A DNA stretch of 64,000 bases from Hyphomicrobiales bacterium. Its GTDB lineage: Bacteria > Pseudomonadota > Alphaproteobacteria > Rhizobiales > Rhizobiaceae. The notes beneath the pieces are model-generated. The model was given only the letters and a program-made list of their open reading frames with translations. It was not told the origin of the DNA and made no database searches. The position numbers and the translations under genes were made by a program. This document shows, one piece after another, positions 34,791-44,645 of the stretch (positions within the stretch are counted from its first letter, which is position 1; each line of letters starts with the position of its first letter). Location: assembly GCA_900472625.1 (NCBI GenBank), contig UCIT01000012.1, positions 62,001-126,000 of the forward strand. Reading direction: 5' to 3'.

Positions 34791-35687
34791 TCAGGCCTTG
34801 TTCACGCTGGCGGCGTAGATCTGGTCGATCGTTTCGGCCAGGCTGGCGTCGAACTCAGCGTCGCTCATGGTGACGCGCAGGTTTTCCGTCAGTGCGCGGG
34901 AGAAGCTTGCGATCATGCCATGGTTGTGGCTGAGCTTTTCGCAGGCATCGGCGCGGCTGTAGCCACCGGACAGGGCGACAACCCGCACGACCGATTTATG
35001 GGCCACCAGAGGCGCGTAGAAATCGGCGACCGTCGGGAGCGTCAGTTTCAGCACGACGGTTTCGCCTGATGGAAGCAGGTCGAGCTGCTTGGCGATCTCG
35101 TCGCGAAGAATGGCTTCGGCCTCCGTCTTCGTCGGGCTCTTGATGGAGACCTCGGGCTCGACGATCGGAACGAGGCCGCTGCCGATGATCTGGCGTGCCA
35201 CCTCGAACTGCTGCTTTACGACGGCTCCGATGCCCGTCCTGTCGGCGCCTGATATCACCGAGCGCATCTTGGTGCCGAAGATTCCCTTATCGCGGCCGCG
35301 CGCCAGCAGCGTGTCCAGATCGGGCATCGGCTTCAACAGCTGGACGCCGTTTTCTTCGGGAAGGAGACCCTTGTCGACCTTGAGAAGCGGCACGACGCCG
35401 CGCTTTTCCCAGAGATAGGACGGAACAGCCTGACCATCGACCTCGCCGTCCATGGTCCGCTCGAACAGGATGGCGGCGATGATCTTTTCGCCAGTAAAGG
35501 CGGGCGCGCTCATGATACGGACGCGCATGGCGTGCATCAGGCGGAACATGTCCTCGTCACCCTGGTAATCGGTATCGGCAATGCCGTAGAGGCGCAACGC
35601 TCCGGGTGTCGAACCACCGCTCTGGTCCAGCGCTGCAATGAATCCTGGCGCCGAGCTGATCTTGTTCAACATCTTTGCGTCTACCAT
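34791..35687 (-). CDS. fda: Class I fructose-bisphosphate aldolase
   Basis: A 298-aa Schiff-base aldolase that cleaves fructose 1,6-bisphosphate. FIAALDQSGGSTPGALRLYG is the class I entry motif. VVPLLKVDKGL holds a conserved Lys, IVEPEVSIKSPT contains the E-P-E segment, and VVLKLTLPT probably carries the Schiff-base Lys, followed by VVALSGGYSR. The size fits the short bacterial class I type. It follows pgk on the same strand after 349 bp. Confidence 0.93.
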   Translation of the reverse strand: MVDAKMLNKISSAPGFIAALDQSGGSTPGALRLYGIADTDYQGDEDMFRLMHAMRVRIMSAPAFTGEKIIAAILFERTMDGEVDGQAVPSYLWEKRGVVPLLKVDKGLLPEENGVQLLKPMPDLDTLLARGRDKGIFGTKMRSVISGADRTGIGAVVKQQFEVARQIIGSGLVPIVEPEVSIKSPTKTEAEAILRDEIAKQLDLLPSGETVVLKLTLPTVADFYAPLVAHKSVVRVVALSGGYSRADACEKLSHNHGMIASFSRALTENLRVTMSDAEFDASLAETIDQIYAASVNKA

Positions 35688-36036
35688 AGGTCATTCCTTC
35701 CCTCAGACCGGCGCCTCGCGCGCGCGGATTTTCTTCTACTAAAAATCGATCGGTAACGCCCAATCAATCAGCGGATCGACATGCCGCAAGACGTTCGCTC
35801 ATATTGATCTCCGCATCACGAAAAAACTGCGTTTTGATAAATATAGGTCGGCGATAGCAGAAGTCCGTAGCGACTAAAATGGTAGGAAAAATCTTTAAAA
35901 CGTTTGAAATTATCTAAATCGTTTGAATTTTCGGGCAAATGCTCAGATGGTAAACAAAAGACCGCGAGGCTTGCGCCACGCGGTCTATCTACATGTAAAA
36001 CTTGTCAAAATCCGCTCGCGCGAATTCCTTGGCTGC
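35688..36036 (-). promoter_or_regulatory. Aldolase upstream region with direct repeat
   Basis: An AT-rich 349-bp gap. The right side holds the pgk terminator at 35957-35990. CGTTTGAA occurs twice in direct orientation at 35901-35908 and 35920-35927, about 215-240 bp upstream of the aldolase start, and may be a regulator site. No ORF is supported. Confidence 0.35.
35957..35990 (-). terminator. Intrinsic terminator of pgk
   Basis: On the minus strand AGACCGCG pairs with CGCGGTCT (35960-35967 and 35980-35987) and TTTGTTT follows, about 50 bp after the pgk stop codon. Confidence 0.75.
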
Positions 36037-37239
36037 TTACTTGGCCTTGGTCAAAACCTCGACACCCGGCAGCACCTTGCCCTCCATCCATTCCAGGAAA
36101 GCGCCGCCTGCGGTCGAGACGTAGGTGAAATCGTCGGAGACGCCGGCGTGGTTCAGCGCCGACACCGTGTCGCCGCCGCCGGCGACCGAGGTCAGCTTGC
36201 CGGCCTTGGTGCGCTCGGCTGCGAATTGTGCCGCGGCAACGGTCGCCTTGTCGAAGGGCTCAATCTCGAAGGCGCCGAGCGGCCCGTTCCAGACCAGCGT
36301 GTTGGCACGCTCGATCCACGCCTTGACTGATTCGATCGACTTCGGTCCGACGTCGAGCATCATGGCATCGTCGGGGATGGCATCGATGGCGACCACTTCG
36401 TTGGCGGCACCGGCCTTGAATTCGCGGGCGACGACGCCGTCTTCGGGCAGAACGATGGCACAGCCTGCCGTTGCCGCCTCGATCATGATCTGGCGAGCGG
36501 TGTCGGCGAGATCATGCTCGCAGAGCGACTTGCCGACGCTGGTGCCGCGGGCGGCGATGAAGGTGTTGGCCATGCCGCCGCCGATGACGAGCGCGTCGAC
36601 CTTCTTCACGAGGTTCATGAGTAGGTCGATCTTGGTGGAGACCTTGGCGCCGCCGACGATGGCAACGACGGGACGGACCGGCACGCCGAGGCCCTTTTCC
36701 AGGGCTTCAAGCTCGGCCTGCATGGTGCGGCCGGCATAGGCCGGGAGATGGCGGGCAAGACCCTCGGTCGAGGCGTGGGCGCGGTGGGCGGCGGAGAAAG
36801 CGTCGTTGACGTAGATATCGCCGTTGGCGACCAGCGCCTTGACGAAATCAGGATCGTTCTTTTCCTCGCCCTTGTGGAAGCGGGTGTTCTCAAGCAGCAG
36901 GATGTCGCCATCCTTCATGGCGGAGACAGCGCCGGCTGCGGCTTCACCGATAACATCGGTCGCCGTTGCTACCGGATGGCCCAAGACCTTCTCAACGGAA
37001 GGGGCAATCAGCGACAGCGACAGGTCGGGCGAGGGGCCATCCTTGGGGCGGCCGAAATGGGCGAGCAGGATAACCTTGGCGCCCTTCTTGGAAAGTTCCA
37101 GGATCGTCGGGGCCACACGCTCGATGCGGGTCACGTCGGTGACCTTGCCGTCTTTTACCGGGACATTGAGGTCGACGCGAACGAGAACGCGCTTTCCGGC
37201 AATGTCGTTAAGGTCGTCGAGGGTCTTGAAGGAAGGCAT
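36037..37239 (-). CDS. pgk: Phosphoglycerate kinase
   Basis: A 400-aa kinase that interconverts 1,3-bisphosphoglycerate and 3-phosphoglycerate. [19 protein letters not shown] is the N-terminal signature, [11 protein letters not shown] the substrate loop, [16 protein letters not shown] the hinge region, and [15 protein letters not shown] the C-terminal nucleotide loop. It is full length and intact. Confidence 0.98.
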   Translation of the reverse strand: MPSFKTLDDLNDIAGKRVLVRVDLNVPVKDGKVTDVTRIERVAPTILELSKKGAKVILLAHFGRPKDGPSPDLSLSLIAPSVEKVLGHPVATATDVIGEAAAGAVSAMKDGDILLLENTRFHKGEEKNDPDFVKALVANGDIYVNDAFSAAHRAHASTEGLARHLPAYAGRTMQAELEALEKGLGVPVRPVVAIVGGAKVSTKIDLLMNLVKKVDALVIGGGMANTFIAARGTSVGKSLCEHDLADTARQIMIEAATAGCAIVLPEDGVVAREFKAGAANEVVAIDAIPDDAMMLDVGPKSIESVKAWIERANTLVWNGPLGAFEIEPFDKATVAAAQFAAERTKAGKLTSVAGGGDTVSALNHAGVSDDFTYVSTAGGAFLEWMEGKVLPGVEVLTKAK

Positions 37240-37311
37240 GGAAAAATCCGTTCGTTTATCGCCTGAAAAGATGCGGGGACCATAGCAAGGATCATCGTTG
37301 ACGCAAGGCGT

Positions 37312-39162
37312 TCAGCGCGGGTTTTCATCACCTTTCGCCCCTGAAGCGGTGGCCGCGGCTTCCTTGCGTTTGCGGCCCTTGAACCGGTCGTGCACGCGGT
37401 CGATGATATCGCGCATGTTGATGAAGATCGGCAGCGTCACCGCCGGCTCGACGGCCTCCAGCGACATGCCGACGGAGCTGATATGATCGTGATCGTCGAG
37501 ATCGCGGACGATGAGGATTATCGAGCCGAGACGTACCCGATCGGCATATTCCGCCTTGCCCCCAAGGCGCTGTCGCATCAGCTCCGATATCGTCAGGCCC
37601 TTCTCGTTTTCGTTGAGCAGGCCGGGGCCGTATGCGGCGTCGAGGTCGGTCGCCGGGCGGCTGGGCGACAACGCGAAGGCACCGAAGAAATCGGCATCGT
37701 CTTCCTCGACCGGCACGCGGCTGGCAAACAGCTTGTCGAGCAGACGCGAATAGGACGGTATGATGAAGAGGTAGACGAGGTCGTTCTCGCGCAGCCGGCC
37801 GGCATACTGGTAGCGCATCGATTTGCCGTCGCGAATGACCAGCGATGGCGTCGCCCAGCGCGGGATGCGCTCGCCGCGCAGGATCGGGCTGTCCTTGATG
37901 ACGCGGTAGGACAGCAGTTCGTGATTGGCGGCGCCCGGCAGATCGACCTCGACCTTGTCGACGGCGCCCATGCGCGGCGGAATGATCAGGCCGAGCTTCT
38001 TGGCGACCGGCTTGATGGTCCAGCCCTGCAACAGCAGCGATACGAGCACGATAATGAAGGCGGTGTTGAAATAGACCTGGCCGTTCTCCAGGCCGCCCAG
38101 GATCGGCATAATGGCGAGCAGGATCGAGACGGCGCCGCGCAGGCCGACCCAGGCGACGAAGCCGATCTCCTGCTGGGTGTAGTCATAGGGCAGCAGCGAC
38201 AGCCAGATCGCCAGCGGCCGGGCGATGAAGATCAGGAACAGGGCGAGTAGCACAGCGGGAATGGCGATCTCGCCGAATTGCGACGGCGTGGCCAGCAGGC
38301 CGAGCACCAGGAACATGATGATCTGCGCCAGCCACGTCATGCCGTCCTGAAAACGCTTGATCGAAGCATAGCCGGGCAGCTTGCGGTTTCCGGCGTAGAT
38401 GCCGGCGACGTAGACAGCGAGGAAGCCACTGCCGCCGACCGTGCCGGTGGCAGAGAAGACCAGCAGTGCCAGCGCCAGCACGAAGATCGGCGTCAGTCCG
38501 CGATCGGTTTCCAGCTTGCCGACGATCAGCACGATCATCATGCCGCCAAGCAGGCCGAGAATGACGCCGAGGCCCATCTGCTGCACGAACATGGCGAGCA
38601 TGCCGATGTTGATGCCGTGATAGCGCTCGCCCGACGCGAGAACTTCGACGAGCGCGATGGTCAGGAAGATCGCCATCGGGTCGTTGGTGCCGGATTCGAC
38701 CTCCAGCGTCGAGCGTACCTTGTCACGGATGTTGATGCCGCCGATGCGCAGCAGGAAGAACACGGCGGCGGCGTCGGTGGAGGCAACGATGGAGCCGAGC
38801 AGCATGCCTTCGAGCCAGGTGAAATTGAGCAGCCACATGGCGGCGACGGCAAACAGCGCCGCCGTCATCAGCACGCCGACCGAAGCCAGCGTTATCGACG
38901 GGACGGCGGCCAGCTTGAAGGCCTGTACCGGCGTGCCGAAGCCGGAATCGAACAGGATGATCGCGAGCGCGATCGAACCAAGGATATAGGCGAGGTAGTT
39001 GTTGGTGAACTCGATGCCAAGGCCGTCGCTGCCGGCGAGCAGGCCGATGCCGAGAAAGAGAAGCAGAAGCGGAGCGCCGAAGCGGAAGGCGAGCAGACTG
39101 GAGAAGGCAGCAAGAAGCACGAGCGCCGTCGATACCAGTACGACGATATAGAATGCTTCCAT
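37312..39162 (-). CDS. Potassium/proton antiporter (NhaP2/CvrA type)
   Basis: A 616-aa CPA1-family antiporter. About 12-13 TM helices lie in residues 1-400, with the conserved GSIVASTDAAAVFFLL and VESGTNDPMAIFLTI motifs carrying the transport Asp residues. A TrkA_C-like cytoplasmic domain lies at about 400-500 (RGERIPRWATPSLVIRDGK) and an acidic C-terminal part follows. It would export K+ in exchange for protons. It lies on the same strand as pgk and fda but is functionally unrelated to them. Confidence 0.88.
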   Translation of the reverse strand: MEAFYIVVLVSTALVLLAAFSSLLAFRFGAPLLLLFLGIGLLAGSDGLGIEFTNNYLAYILGSIALAIILFDSGFGTPVQAFKLAAVPSITLASVGVLMTAALFAVAAMWLLNFTWLEGMLLGSIVASTDAAAVFFLLRIGGINIRDKVRSTLEVESGTNDPMAIFLTIALVEVLASGERYHGINIGMLAMFVQQMGLGVILGLLGGMMIVLIVGKLETDRGLTPIFVLALALLVFSATGTVGGSGFLAVYVAGIYAGNRKLPGYASIKRFQDGMTWLAQIIMFLVLGLLATPSQFGEIAIPAVLLALFLIFIARPLAIWLSLLPYDYTQQEIGFVAWVGLRGAVSILLAIMPILGGLENGQVYFNTAFIIVLVSLLLQGWTIKPVAKKLGLIIPPRMGAVDKVEVDLPGAANHELLSYRVIKDSPILRGERIPRWATPSLVIRDGKSMRYQYAGRLRENDLVYLFIIPSYSRLLDKLFASRVPVEEDDADFFGAFALSPSRPATDLDAAYGPGLLNENEKGLTISELMRQRLGGKAEYADRVRLGSIILIVRDLDDHDHISSVGMSLEAVEPAVTLPIFINMRDIIDRVHDRFKGRKRKEAAATASGAKGDENPR

Positions 39163-39545
39163 GCCCTAGCCCCTTTATGCAAAATCATCGCTGCGGGCGC
39201 CCCCCGTCGGCCACAGCTGTCTTAAAATCGTTGTCTCGACTCTCCCGAAGTCCCGGTCCGCTCGATGCCCTTCCAGGGGGCAGAAATCCTGCACGCGGGG
39301 AGCCCGAAGGTCTATCCCGGCGCTTTGCGGCGTCATGCTGCTGGGTGTCTGCCTGATGGCAAATCGGGGAACGGGTCGATTGCGAGCCTACCCGAAGTGT
39401 AGGATCAAATCAGGCAGGAACAGGGCAGAAAATGCCGCCCTGTCCTTTTCTTGAACATTCGTCCGATCGTACGCGCCGGAATGTCCGCCATGCAGCAAAA
39501 ACCGCGTCAAATACGGAAATATCGACAGGCGCGCGGCATGCGGCA
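39163..39545. other. Intergenic region with orphan plus-strand terminator
   Basis: A 383-bp gap. A hairpin ACAGGGC/GCCCTGT at 39420-39443 is followed by CCTTTTCTT on the plus strand, although no plus-strand gene precedes it. An unannotated plus-strand RNA from about 39200 to 39450 is possible. No ORF with a ribosome-binding site was seen. Confidence 0.35.
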
Positions 39546-39860
39546 TTACGCCTCGTCGTCGCTGTCGTCTTCTTCGCCGTCGGAAATCGGGATCAGGAAC
39601 ACCACGAACTCGTCGTCGATCGTACGGTCGGGATCGTCGTCGAATTCATAGGCGTGCTCAACCTCGCTTGCCTCTTCCGAGGTCGCCTTGCGCAGGGTGA
39701 GCGGCACAACGCCGTCCCAGACCGCCTTGCCCTCCGACTGCAGGGTCGTCAGATCCTCGCGGAAGTCGTCCGCCTCGAAGAAATGCTTGGCGTCTTCCGC
39801 ATTCTCCGAACGGAAGCTGGCAATGGCGTTTCCGCCGACTTCAATTGTAAAATAGTCCAT
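39546..39860 (-). CDS. Hypothetical acidic protein
   Basis: The protein has 104 aa. It begins with strands MDYFTIEVGGNAIASFRSEN and a segment EDAKHFFEADDFREDLTTLQ, and ends in a very acidic tail (DGEEDDSDDEA). No family was recognised. It is soluble, with no signal peptide. Codon use looks like that of its neighbours. Confidence 0.65.
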   Translation of the reverse strand: MDYFTIEVGGNAIASFRSENAEDAKHFFEADDFREDLTTLQSEGKAVWDGVVPLTLRKATSEEASEVEHAYEFDDDPDRTIDDEFVVFLIPISDGEEDDSDDEA

Positions 39861-39949
39861 CGAATTCTCTTTCGCTTCTCGGTCGCCTGATTTGCATCCG
39901 ACAGTACGGTGATCGGCAGTCTCGCGCCAGTGCTATACTGCGCATGTCG

Positions 39950-40093
39950 TTATCGCGGGCCCATGAGACGGGAGGATGACGCCAGCAACGGCTGGCCCTT
40001 GGCGATCTGCTTGGAACCGCGGCCGCCGACGAGGCTGAGGCTCAGAACGCCGGCGATCATGACGAGAACAATGGCCATCATCAGGATTTTCAT
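39950..40093 (-). CDS. Small single-helix membrane protein
   Basis: The 47-aa ORF starts MKILMMAIVLVMIAGVLSLS, one hydrophobic helix, followed by a short polar tail GGRGSKQIAKGQPLL. The start at 40093 was chosen over the longer frame to 40231, which lacks hydrophobic pattern. The ribosome-binding site is weak (GGCGGAC). It lies downstream of gap on the same strand but beyond the gap terminator. Real expression is uncertain. Confidence 0.4.
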   Translation of the reverse strand: MKILMMAIVLVMIAGVLSLSLVGGRGSKQIAKGQPLLASSSRLMGPR

Positions 40094-40229
40094 GGGTCTG
40101 TCCGCCAGCTGTTGATGCGGCATGTTCCATACGGCCATGCCGGGGAGATAGACCAGATTTTGCGCGTTTTGCCGGATGCGATCAAGTCCGGGCGATCCGC
40201 CATCGGCGTCGCAGGCTGCGAGGGTCTTC

Positions 40230-40260
40230 AAAAGAAAAGCGGCCCGGTTTCCCGAGCCGC
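40230..40260 (-). terminator. Intrinsic terminator of gap
   Basis: On the minus strand GCGGCTCGG, loop, CCGGGCCGC (one mismatch) is followed by TTTTCTTTTG, about 26 bp after the gap stop codon. Confidence 0.85.
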
Positions 40261-40286
40261 CTTGCGTAACTCTATTCGCGAAGATC

Positions 40287-41297
40287 TCAGATGGTCTTGG
40301 CGAAGGCGACAGCCGTGTCGGACATGCGGCTGGAGAAGCCCCACTCGTTGTCGTACCAGCTCAGCACGCGAACGAACTTGCCTTCGAGAACCTTTGTCTG
40401 GTCGCTGGCGAAGATCGAAGAGTGGCTGTCGTGGTTGAAGTCGCGGGAAACCAGCGGCTCGTCGGTGTAGCCGAGGATGCCCTTGAGCTTGCCGTTGGCG
40501 GCAGCCTTTATGGCCTCGTTGATCTCGGCGACCGTGGTGTCGCGCTTCGCGACGAACTTGAAGTCGACGACCGAGACGTTCGGGGTCGGAACGCGGATCG
40601 AGGTGCCGTCGAGCTTACCCTTGAGGTGCGGGAGCACGAGGCCGACAGCCTTGGCAGCGCCGGTCGAGGTCGGGATCATGGACAGGGCTGCGGCGCGGGC
40701 GCGGTACAGGTCCTTGTGCATGGTGTCGAGCGTCGGCTGGTCGCCGGTGTAGGAGTGGATCGTGGTCATGAAGCCATGATCGATGCCGATCAGGTCGTCG
40801 AGAACCTTGACGACCGGCACGAGGCAGTTGGTGGTGCACGATGCGTTAGAGATGACCAGATGTTCCTTGGTCAGCTGATCGTGGTTGACGCCGAAGACGA
40901 CGGTCAGGTCGGCACCGTCGGCAGGCGCCGAAACGATGACGCGCTTGGCGCCGGCCGTCAGGTGAAGAGCGGCCTTGTCGCGTGCGGTGAAGATGCCGGT
41001 GCATTCCATCGCGATGTCGACGCCGAGTTCCTTGTGCGGCAGGGTGGCCGGATCCTTGATCGCGGTGACCTTGATCGGCTTGCCGCCACCGACGGTGATG
41101 GTGTCGCCTTCAACCTTGACCTCAGCCGGGAACTTGCCGTGGATCGAATCGTAGCGCAGCAGATGGGCGTTGGTTTCGACAGGGCCGAGGTCGTTGATCG
41201 CGACGACTTCGATGTCGGTGCGGCCGGATTCGACGATGGCGCGGAGAACGTTGCGGCCGATGCGGCCGAAGCCGTTGATGGCAACCTTAACAGTCAT
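40287..41297 (-). CDS. gap: Glyceraldehyde-3-phosphate dehydrogenase
   Basis: A 336-aa enzyme. The NAD-binding start [20 protein letters not shown], the catalytic Cys in [14 protein letters not shown], the [16 protein letters not shown] loop and the C-terminal [12 protein letters not shown] are all present. The ATG at 41297 follows GGGAGTG; a second ATG three codons upstream is less likely. It follows tkt on the same strand after a 72-bp gap. Confidence 0.98.
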   Translation of the reverse strand: MTVKVAINGFGRIGRNVLRAIVESGRTDIEVVAINDLGPVETNAHLLRYDSIHGKFPAEVKVEGDTITVGGGKPIKVTAIKDPATLPHKELGVDIAMECTGIFTARDKAALHLTAGAKRVIVSAPADGADLTVVFGVNHDQLTKEHLVISNASCTTNCLVPVVKVLDDLIGIDHGFMTTIHSYTGDQPTLDTMHKDLYRARAAALSMIPTSTGAAKAVGLVLPHLKGKLDGTSIRVPTPNVSVVDFKFVAKRDTTVAEINEAIKAAANGKLKGILGYTDEPLVSRDFNHDSHSSIFASDQTKVLEGKFVRVLSWYDNEWGFSSRMSDTAVAFAKTI

Positions 41298-41340
41298 GTG
41301 TTTCACTCCCGATAAGTAGGGCTTGCGTTATATGGAATGA

Positions 41341-41360
41341 GGAGCGCCCGGAGGCGCTCC
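41341..41360. repeat. Hairpin between tkt and gap
   Basis: GGAGCGCC-CGGA-GGCGCTCC is a perfect 8-bp stem, 10 bp after the tkt stop codon on the minus strand. No T-tract follows, so it may be an attenuator or RNA-stability element within a tkt-gap operon rather than a full terminator. Confidence 0.5.
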
Positions 41361-41369
41361 TTGATCAAA

Positions 41370-43343
41370 TCAAAGCTTGGCTTCCGCAGCGGCAACCACG
41401 GCTTCGGTGGTGATGCCGAACTGCTTGAAGACTTCCTTGGCAGGACCGGAAGCGCCGAAGCCCTTCATGCCGACGAAGGTACCTTCCGGTCCGATGAATG
41501 CATCCCAGCCTTCGCGAACGGCGGCTTCCACGGCGATCTTGATCGGCGACTTGCCGATGACTTCGGCACGGTAAGCGTCCGGCTGTTCGAAGAACAGTTC
41601 GGTCGACGGAACCGAGACGACGCGGACGGAGACGCCCTTGCCTTCAAGAATCACACGGGCGGCAAGCGCGAGTTCGACTTCGGAACCCGAAGCGAAGATC
41701 GTCACCTTGGCGTCGGCATTGCCTGCCAGCGTGTAGGCGCCCTGTTCGCACAGGTTCTTCTCGCTGTACTCGGTGCGGGCCGGCGTCAGGTTCTGGCGGG
41801 TCAGCGCCAGGCCGGACGGACGATCCTTGGTCTTCATGGCGATCTGCCAGCACTCGGCGGTTTCGGTCGCATCGGCCGGGCGGAACATCATCAGGTTCGG
41901 GATGGCGCGCAGCGAGGCCATCTGCTCGACCGGCTGGTGGGTCGGGCCGTCTTCACCGACGCCGATCGAGTCATGCGTCAGGACGTGGATGACGCGGATG
42001 CCCATCAGCGAAGCGAGGCGGATCGGCGGACGGCAATAATCCGAGAAGATCATGAAGCCGCCGGCGTAAGGAATCAGGCCGCCGTGCAGCGTGATGCCGT
42101 TCATGGCAGACGCCATGCCGTGCTCGCGGATGCCCCAGTGCATGTAACGACCGGCGAAATCCGTCGGCGTGATCGAATGCATCTGGCTGGTCTTGGTGTT
42201 GTTCGACGGCGTCAGGTCGGCGGAGCCGCCCAGCGTTTCCGGCACGAAGCCGTTGATGACCTCGAGCGCATCTTCCGATGCCTTGCGGGTGGCGACCGTC
42301 GGCTTGGTCTCGGCGAGCTTCTTCTTGTAGTCGCTGATGGCGGCATCGAAACCAGCAGGCAGGTCACCGGCGAAGCGGCGATCGAACTCGGCCTTGGAAG
42401 CAGCCTTTTCCAGACGGCCTTCCCATGCCTTGACGGCGTCGGCCGAGCGGGTGCCGGCGGCGCGCCAATCGGACAGAACGTCGTTGGGGATGACGAAGGG
42501 TTCGTATTCCCAGTTCAGCGCCTTGCGGGTAGCCGCGATTTCCTCGGCACCAAGCGGCGAACCGTGAACCTTGTGGCTGCCCTGCTTGTTCGGCGCGCCG
42601 AAGCCGATCACCGTCTTGCAGGCGATGAAGGTCGGCTTGTCGGACTTATGGGCTTCTTCGATCGCGGCTGCAATCGCCGCCTGATCGTGGCCGTCGACTT
42701 CGATCGTGTGCCAGTGCACGGCCTTGAAGCGCATGATCTGGTCTGTGGAGTCGGACAGGGACACGGCACCATCGATGGTGATCGAGTTGTTGTCCCAGAA
42801 GAGGATGAGCTTGTTCAGCTTCAGGTGGCCGGCAAGCGCGATGGCTTCATGGCTGATGCCTTCCATCAGGCAGCCGTCGCCGTTGATCACATAGGTGTAG
42901 TGATCCTGCAGGTCGGCGCCGAATTCGTCGCGCAGCTTGCGTTCGGCGATCGCCATGCCGACGGCATTGGCAATACCCTGGCCGAGCGGGCCGGTGGTGG
43001 TTTCGATGCCGGTGGCATGGCCGTATTCCGGATGGCCGGCGGTCTTGGAGCCGAGCTGGCGGAACTGCTTCAGGTCGTCGACCGTCATGTCCGGGTAGCC
43101 GGTCAGATAGAGCAGCGAGTAGAGCAGCATCGAGCCGTGGCCGGCCGACAGCACGAAGCGGTCACGATCCGGCCAATGCGGCTTCGTCGGGTCGAACTTC
43201 AGATACTTGGAGAACAGGACGGTGGCGACGTCGGCCATACCCATCGGCATGCCCGGATGGCCGGAATTCGCCTTCTCGACTGCATCCATTGCGAGGAAAC
43301 GGATCGCATTTGCCATCCGGTCGTGTTGTTCAGGAGAAATCAT
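41370..43343 (-). CDS. tkt: Transketolase
   Basis: A 657-aa thiamine-diphosphate enzyme moving two-carbon units between sugar phosphates. [18 protein letters not shown] gives the substrate site. The ThDP motif [20 protein letters not shown] runs to WDNN. Further motifs are [20 protein letters not shown] and [14 protein letters not shown]. The length is typical. It is transcribed away from the DUF4164-zapA pair. Confidence 0.98.
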   Translation of the reverse strand: MISPEQHDRMANAIRFLAMDAVEKANSGHPGMPMGMADVATVLFSKYLKFDPTKPHWPDRDRFVLSAGHGSMLLYSLLYLTGYPDMTVDDLKQFRQLGSKTAGHPEYGHATGIETTTGPLGQGIANAVGMAIAERKLRDEFGADLQDHYTYVINGDGCLMEGISHEAIALAGHLKLNKLILFWDNNSITIDGAVSLSDSTDQIMRFKAVHWHTIEVDGHDQAAIAAAIEEAHKSDKPTFIACKTVIGFGAPNKQGSHKVHGSPLGAEEIAATRKALNWEYEPFVIPNDVLSDWRAAGTRSADAVKAWEGRLEKAASKAEFDRRFAGDLPAGFDAAISDYKKKLAETKPTVATRKASEDALEVINGFVPETLGGSADLTPSNNTKTSQMHSITPTDFAGRYMHWGIREHGMASAMNGITLHGGLIPYAGGFMIFSDYCRPPIRLASLMGIRVIHVLTHDSIGVGEDGPTHQPVEQMASLRAIPNLMMFRPADATETAECWQIAMKTKDRPSGLALTRQNLTPARTEYSEKNLCEQGAYTLAGNADAKVTIFASGSEVELALAARVILEGKGVSVRVVSVPSTELFFEQPDAYRAEVIGKSPIKIAVEAAVREGWDAFIGPEGTFVGMKGFGASGPAKEVFKQFGITTEAVVAAAEAKL

Positions 43344-43690
43344 CGCTATTCCGCTTGTTCCGGGTGTCGGGGGATGGCCTCAAGCCTGCGGAGACCATCA
43401 ATGAGAGCGGGTGCACAAATAGCAGTTGGGGCGGCCAAGTCAACAAATCGAAGCCCTAATAGAGACCGGCAAATGTCGATTTTTGACATTTGACCAACGA
43501 TTTTAACAAAAGTTGACAGCCGTGTGACGATCGTGTGGCGGGCGCATTGATTTCGGTCATCCACAGATAAGGCTGCCTGCCGCCCAGTAGGCTTTATTGA
43601 CGGGCCGTTGGCGAGCTGCCTATCCTTCCCGAAACATCGCGTCGGCTGTCATTGCCGATTCGCGGGTCTTGGCGGGGAACCGGAAGAGAC
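43344..43690. promoter_or_regulatory. Divergent promoter region tkt / DUF4164-zapA
   Basis: A 347-bp gap. For tkt, a sigma70-like promoter can be read on the minus strand: TTGACT (43438-43443), 16-bp spacer, TATTTG (43416-43421), about 70 bp before the start codon. Several TTGACA-like sequences near 43480-43520 could serve the rightward genes. No ORF is supported. Confidence 0.4.
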
Positions 43691-43966
43691 ATGACATCCA
43701 CTGGAAACAGTATCGACGCGGCGCTTGCCGAGCTCAGGCAGGCGATCTCGGGTCTCGACAACGCCGTCGACGCGCGGCTCGACCGCCAGCGTGAGACCGG
43801 CGAGATCGAGGGCGAGGTGCGGCGCGTGCACGCGGATCGCTCGAAGCTGGCGCAGGAACTCGACCAGGCGGAGTTCCGCGCGAACCGGCTGGAAGAGGTC
43901 AACCGCGAGGTCTCGCGGCGGCTGGTGACGGCGATGGAGACGATCCGCGCGGTTCTCGACCGCTGA
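43691..43966 (+). CDS. DUF4164 family coiled-coil protein
   Basis: A 91-aa, almost wholly helical protein (IDAALAELRQAISGLDNAVD, then RKEV-type heptads through RRLVTAMETIRAVLDR). Alphaproteobacterial genomes often have this family before zapA, as here with a 16-bp gap, so a role in division is likely but unproved. The start at 43691 follows CGGAAGAG. Confidence 0.8.
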   Translation: MTSTGNSIDAALAELRQAISGLDNAVDARLDRQRETGEIEGEVRRVHADRSKLAQELDQAEFRANRLEEVNREVSRRLVTAMETIRAVLDR

Positions 43967-43982
43967 TCAAGGAAGTGACGAC

Positions 43983-44360
43983 ATGGCGCAGGTAACGGTA
44001 ACGATCGACGGCAAGGCCTATCGCATGGCCTGCGAGGAGGGGCAGGAAGACCACCTGACCGATCTCGCCACCCGTTTCGACCGCTATGTCGGCCATCTCA
44101 AGGACCAGTTCGGCGAAATCGGCGATCTCAGGATCACCGTCATGGCCGGCATCATGATCATGGACGAGATTTCCGAACTGACTCGGCGCGTCGCCAGCCT
44201 CGAAGGCGAGCTTCAAAGTCTGCGCAGCAACCGCGACACGGTGCTGGAAGCGACGAGCCGGACGGAAGAGAGCATCGCGGCGGCGATCGTCGAGGTCAGC
44301 GGCCAGCTGCGGGGGATTACCGACAAGCTGAACGGCCGGACCCCGGCGCCGCTGAACTGA
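43983..44360 (+). CDS. zapA: Cell division protein ZapA
   Basis: The protein has 125 aa. The ZapA N-terminal domain reads VTVTIDGKAYRMACEEGQED and HLTDLATRFD, and the C-terminal part is a long coiled coil. ZapA crosslinks FtsZ filaments at the Z ring. The 6S RNA gene lies directly downstream, as in many proteobacteria. Confidence 0.92.
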   Translation: MAQVTVTIDGKAYRMACEEGQEDHLTDLATRFDRYVGHLKDQFGEIGDLRITVMAGIMIMDEISELTRRVASLEGELQSLRSNRDTVLEATSRTEESIAAAIVEVSGQLRGITDKLNGRTPAPLN

Positions 44361-44431
44361 TCGGCTTCAATTAAATCGCCGACCAGCGCGCCAGCCTCTG
44401 GCGCCCGTCATCGATCAGCCTTATATACCTG

Positions 44432-44604
44432 ACTGCGATCTGCGCCTCTCGACAGGAACCACAATCCCTGGGGCCATACTCGATCCAAAGGGAGCTGTCC
44501 CTGGCCAGGCCCGTGGGCTTGGACATATGGCGCCCACCTACGTTTGTAGGCACCCAGGATCGTAAACATCCACCGGTTGCCGCGGATCGCACTATCTTTT
44601 TTTT
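44432..44604 (+). ncRNA. ssrS: 6S RNA
   Basis: An RNA of about 160 nt that mimics an open promoter and binds sigma70-RNA polymerase. The closing stem pairs TGCGATCTGCG (44434-44444) with CGCGGATCGCA (44581-44591) with one G-U. Conserved blocks are GACAGGAACCACAATCCCTG on the 5' side and CACCCAGGATCG on the 3' side, as I remember for rhizobial 6S. TATATA at 44422-44427 is a fitting -10 box, and a run of eight T residues ends the gene near 44604. Position after zapA supports the call. A hairpin at 44388-44404 overlaps the likely -35 region. Confidence 0.9.
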
Positions 44605-44645
44605 GATTGATCCCGATGGCTTCAGTAGCCTGTCGCTACAGGCGT

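Noticed and set aside
41337..43493. Long plus-strand ORF (about 718 codons) opposite tkt
   Set aside because: Antisense frame of transketolase, with no family motif.
43480..43530. TTGACA-like repeats before DUF4164 as a definite promoter
   Set aside because: Several -35-like hexamers are present but no well-spaced -10 box could be fixed by eye.
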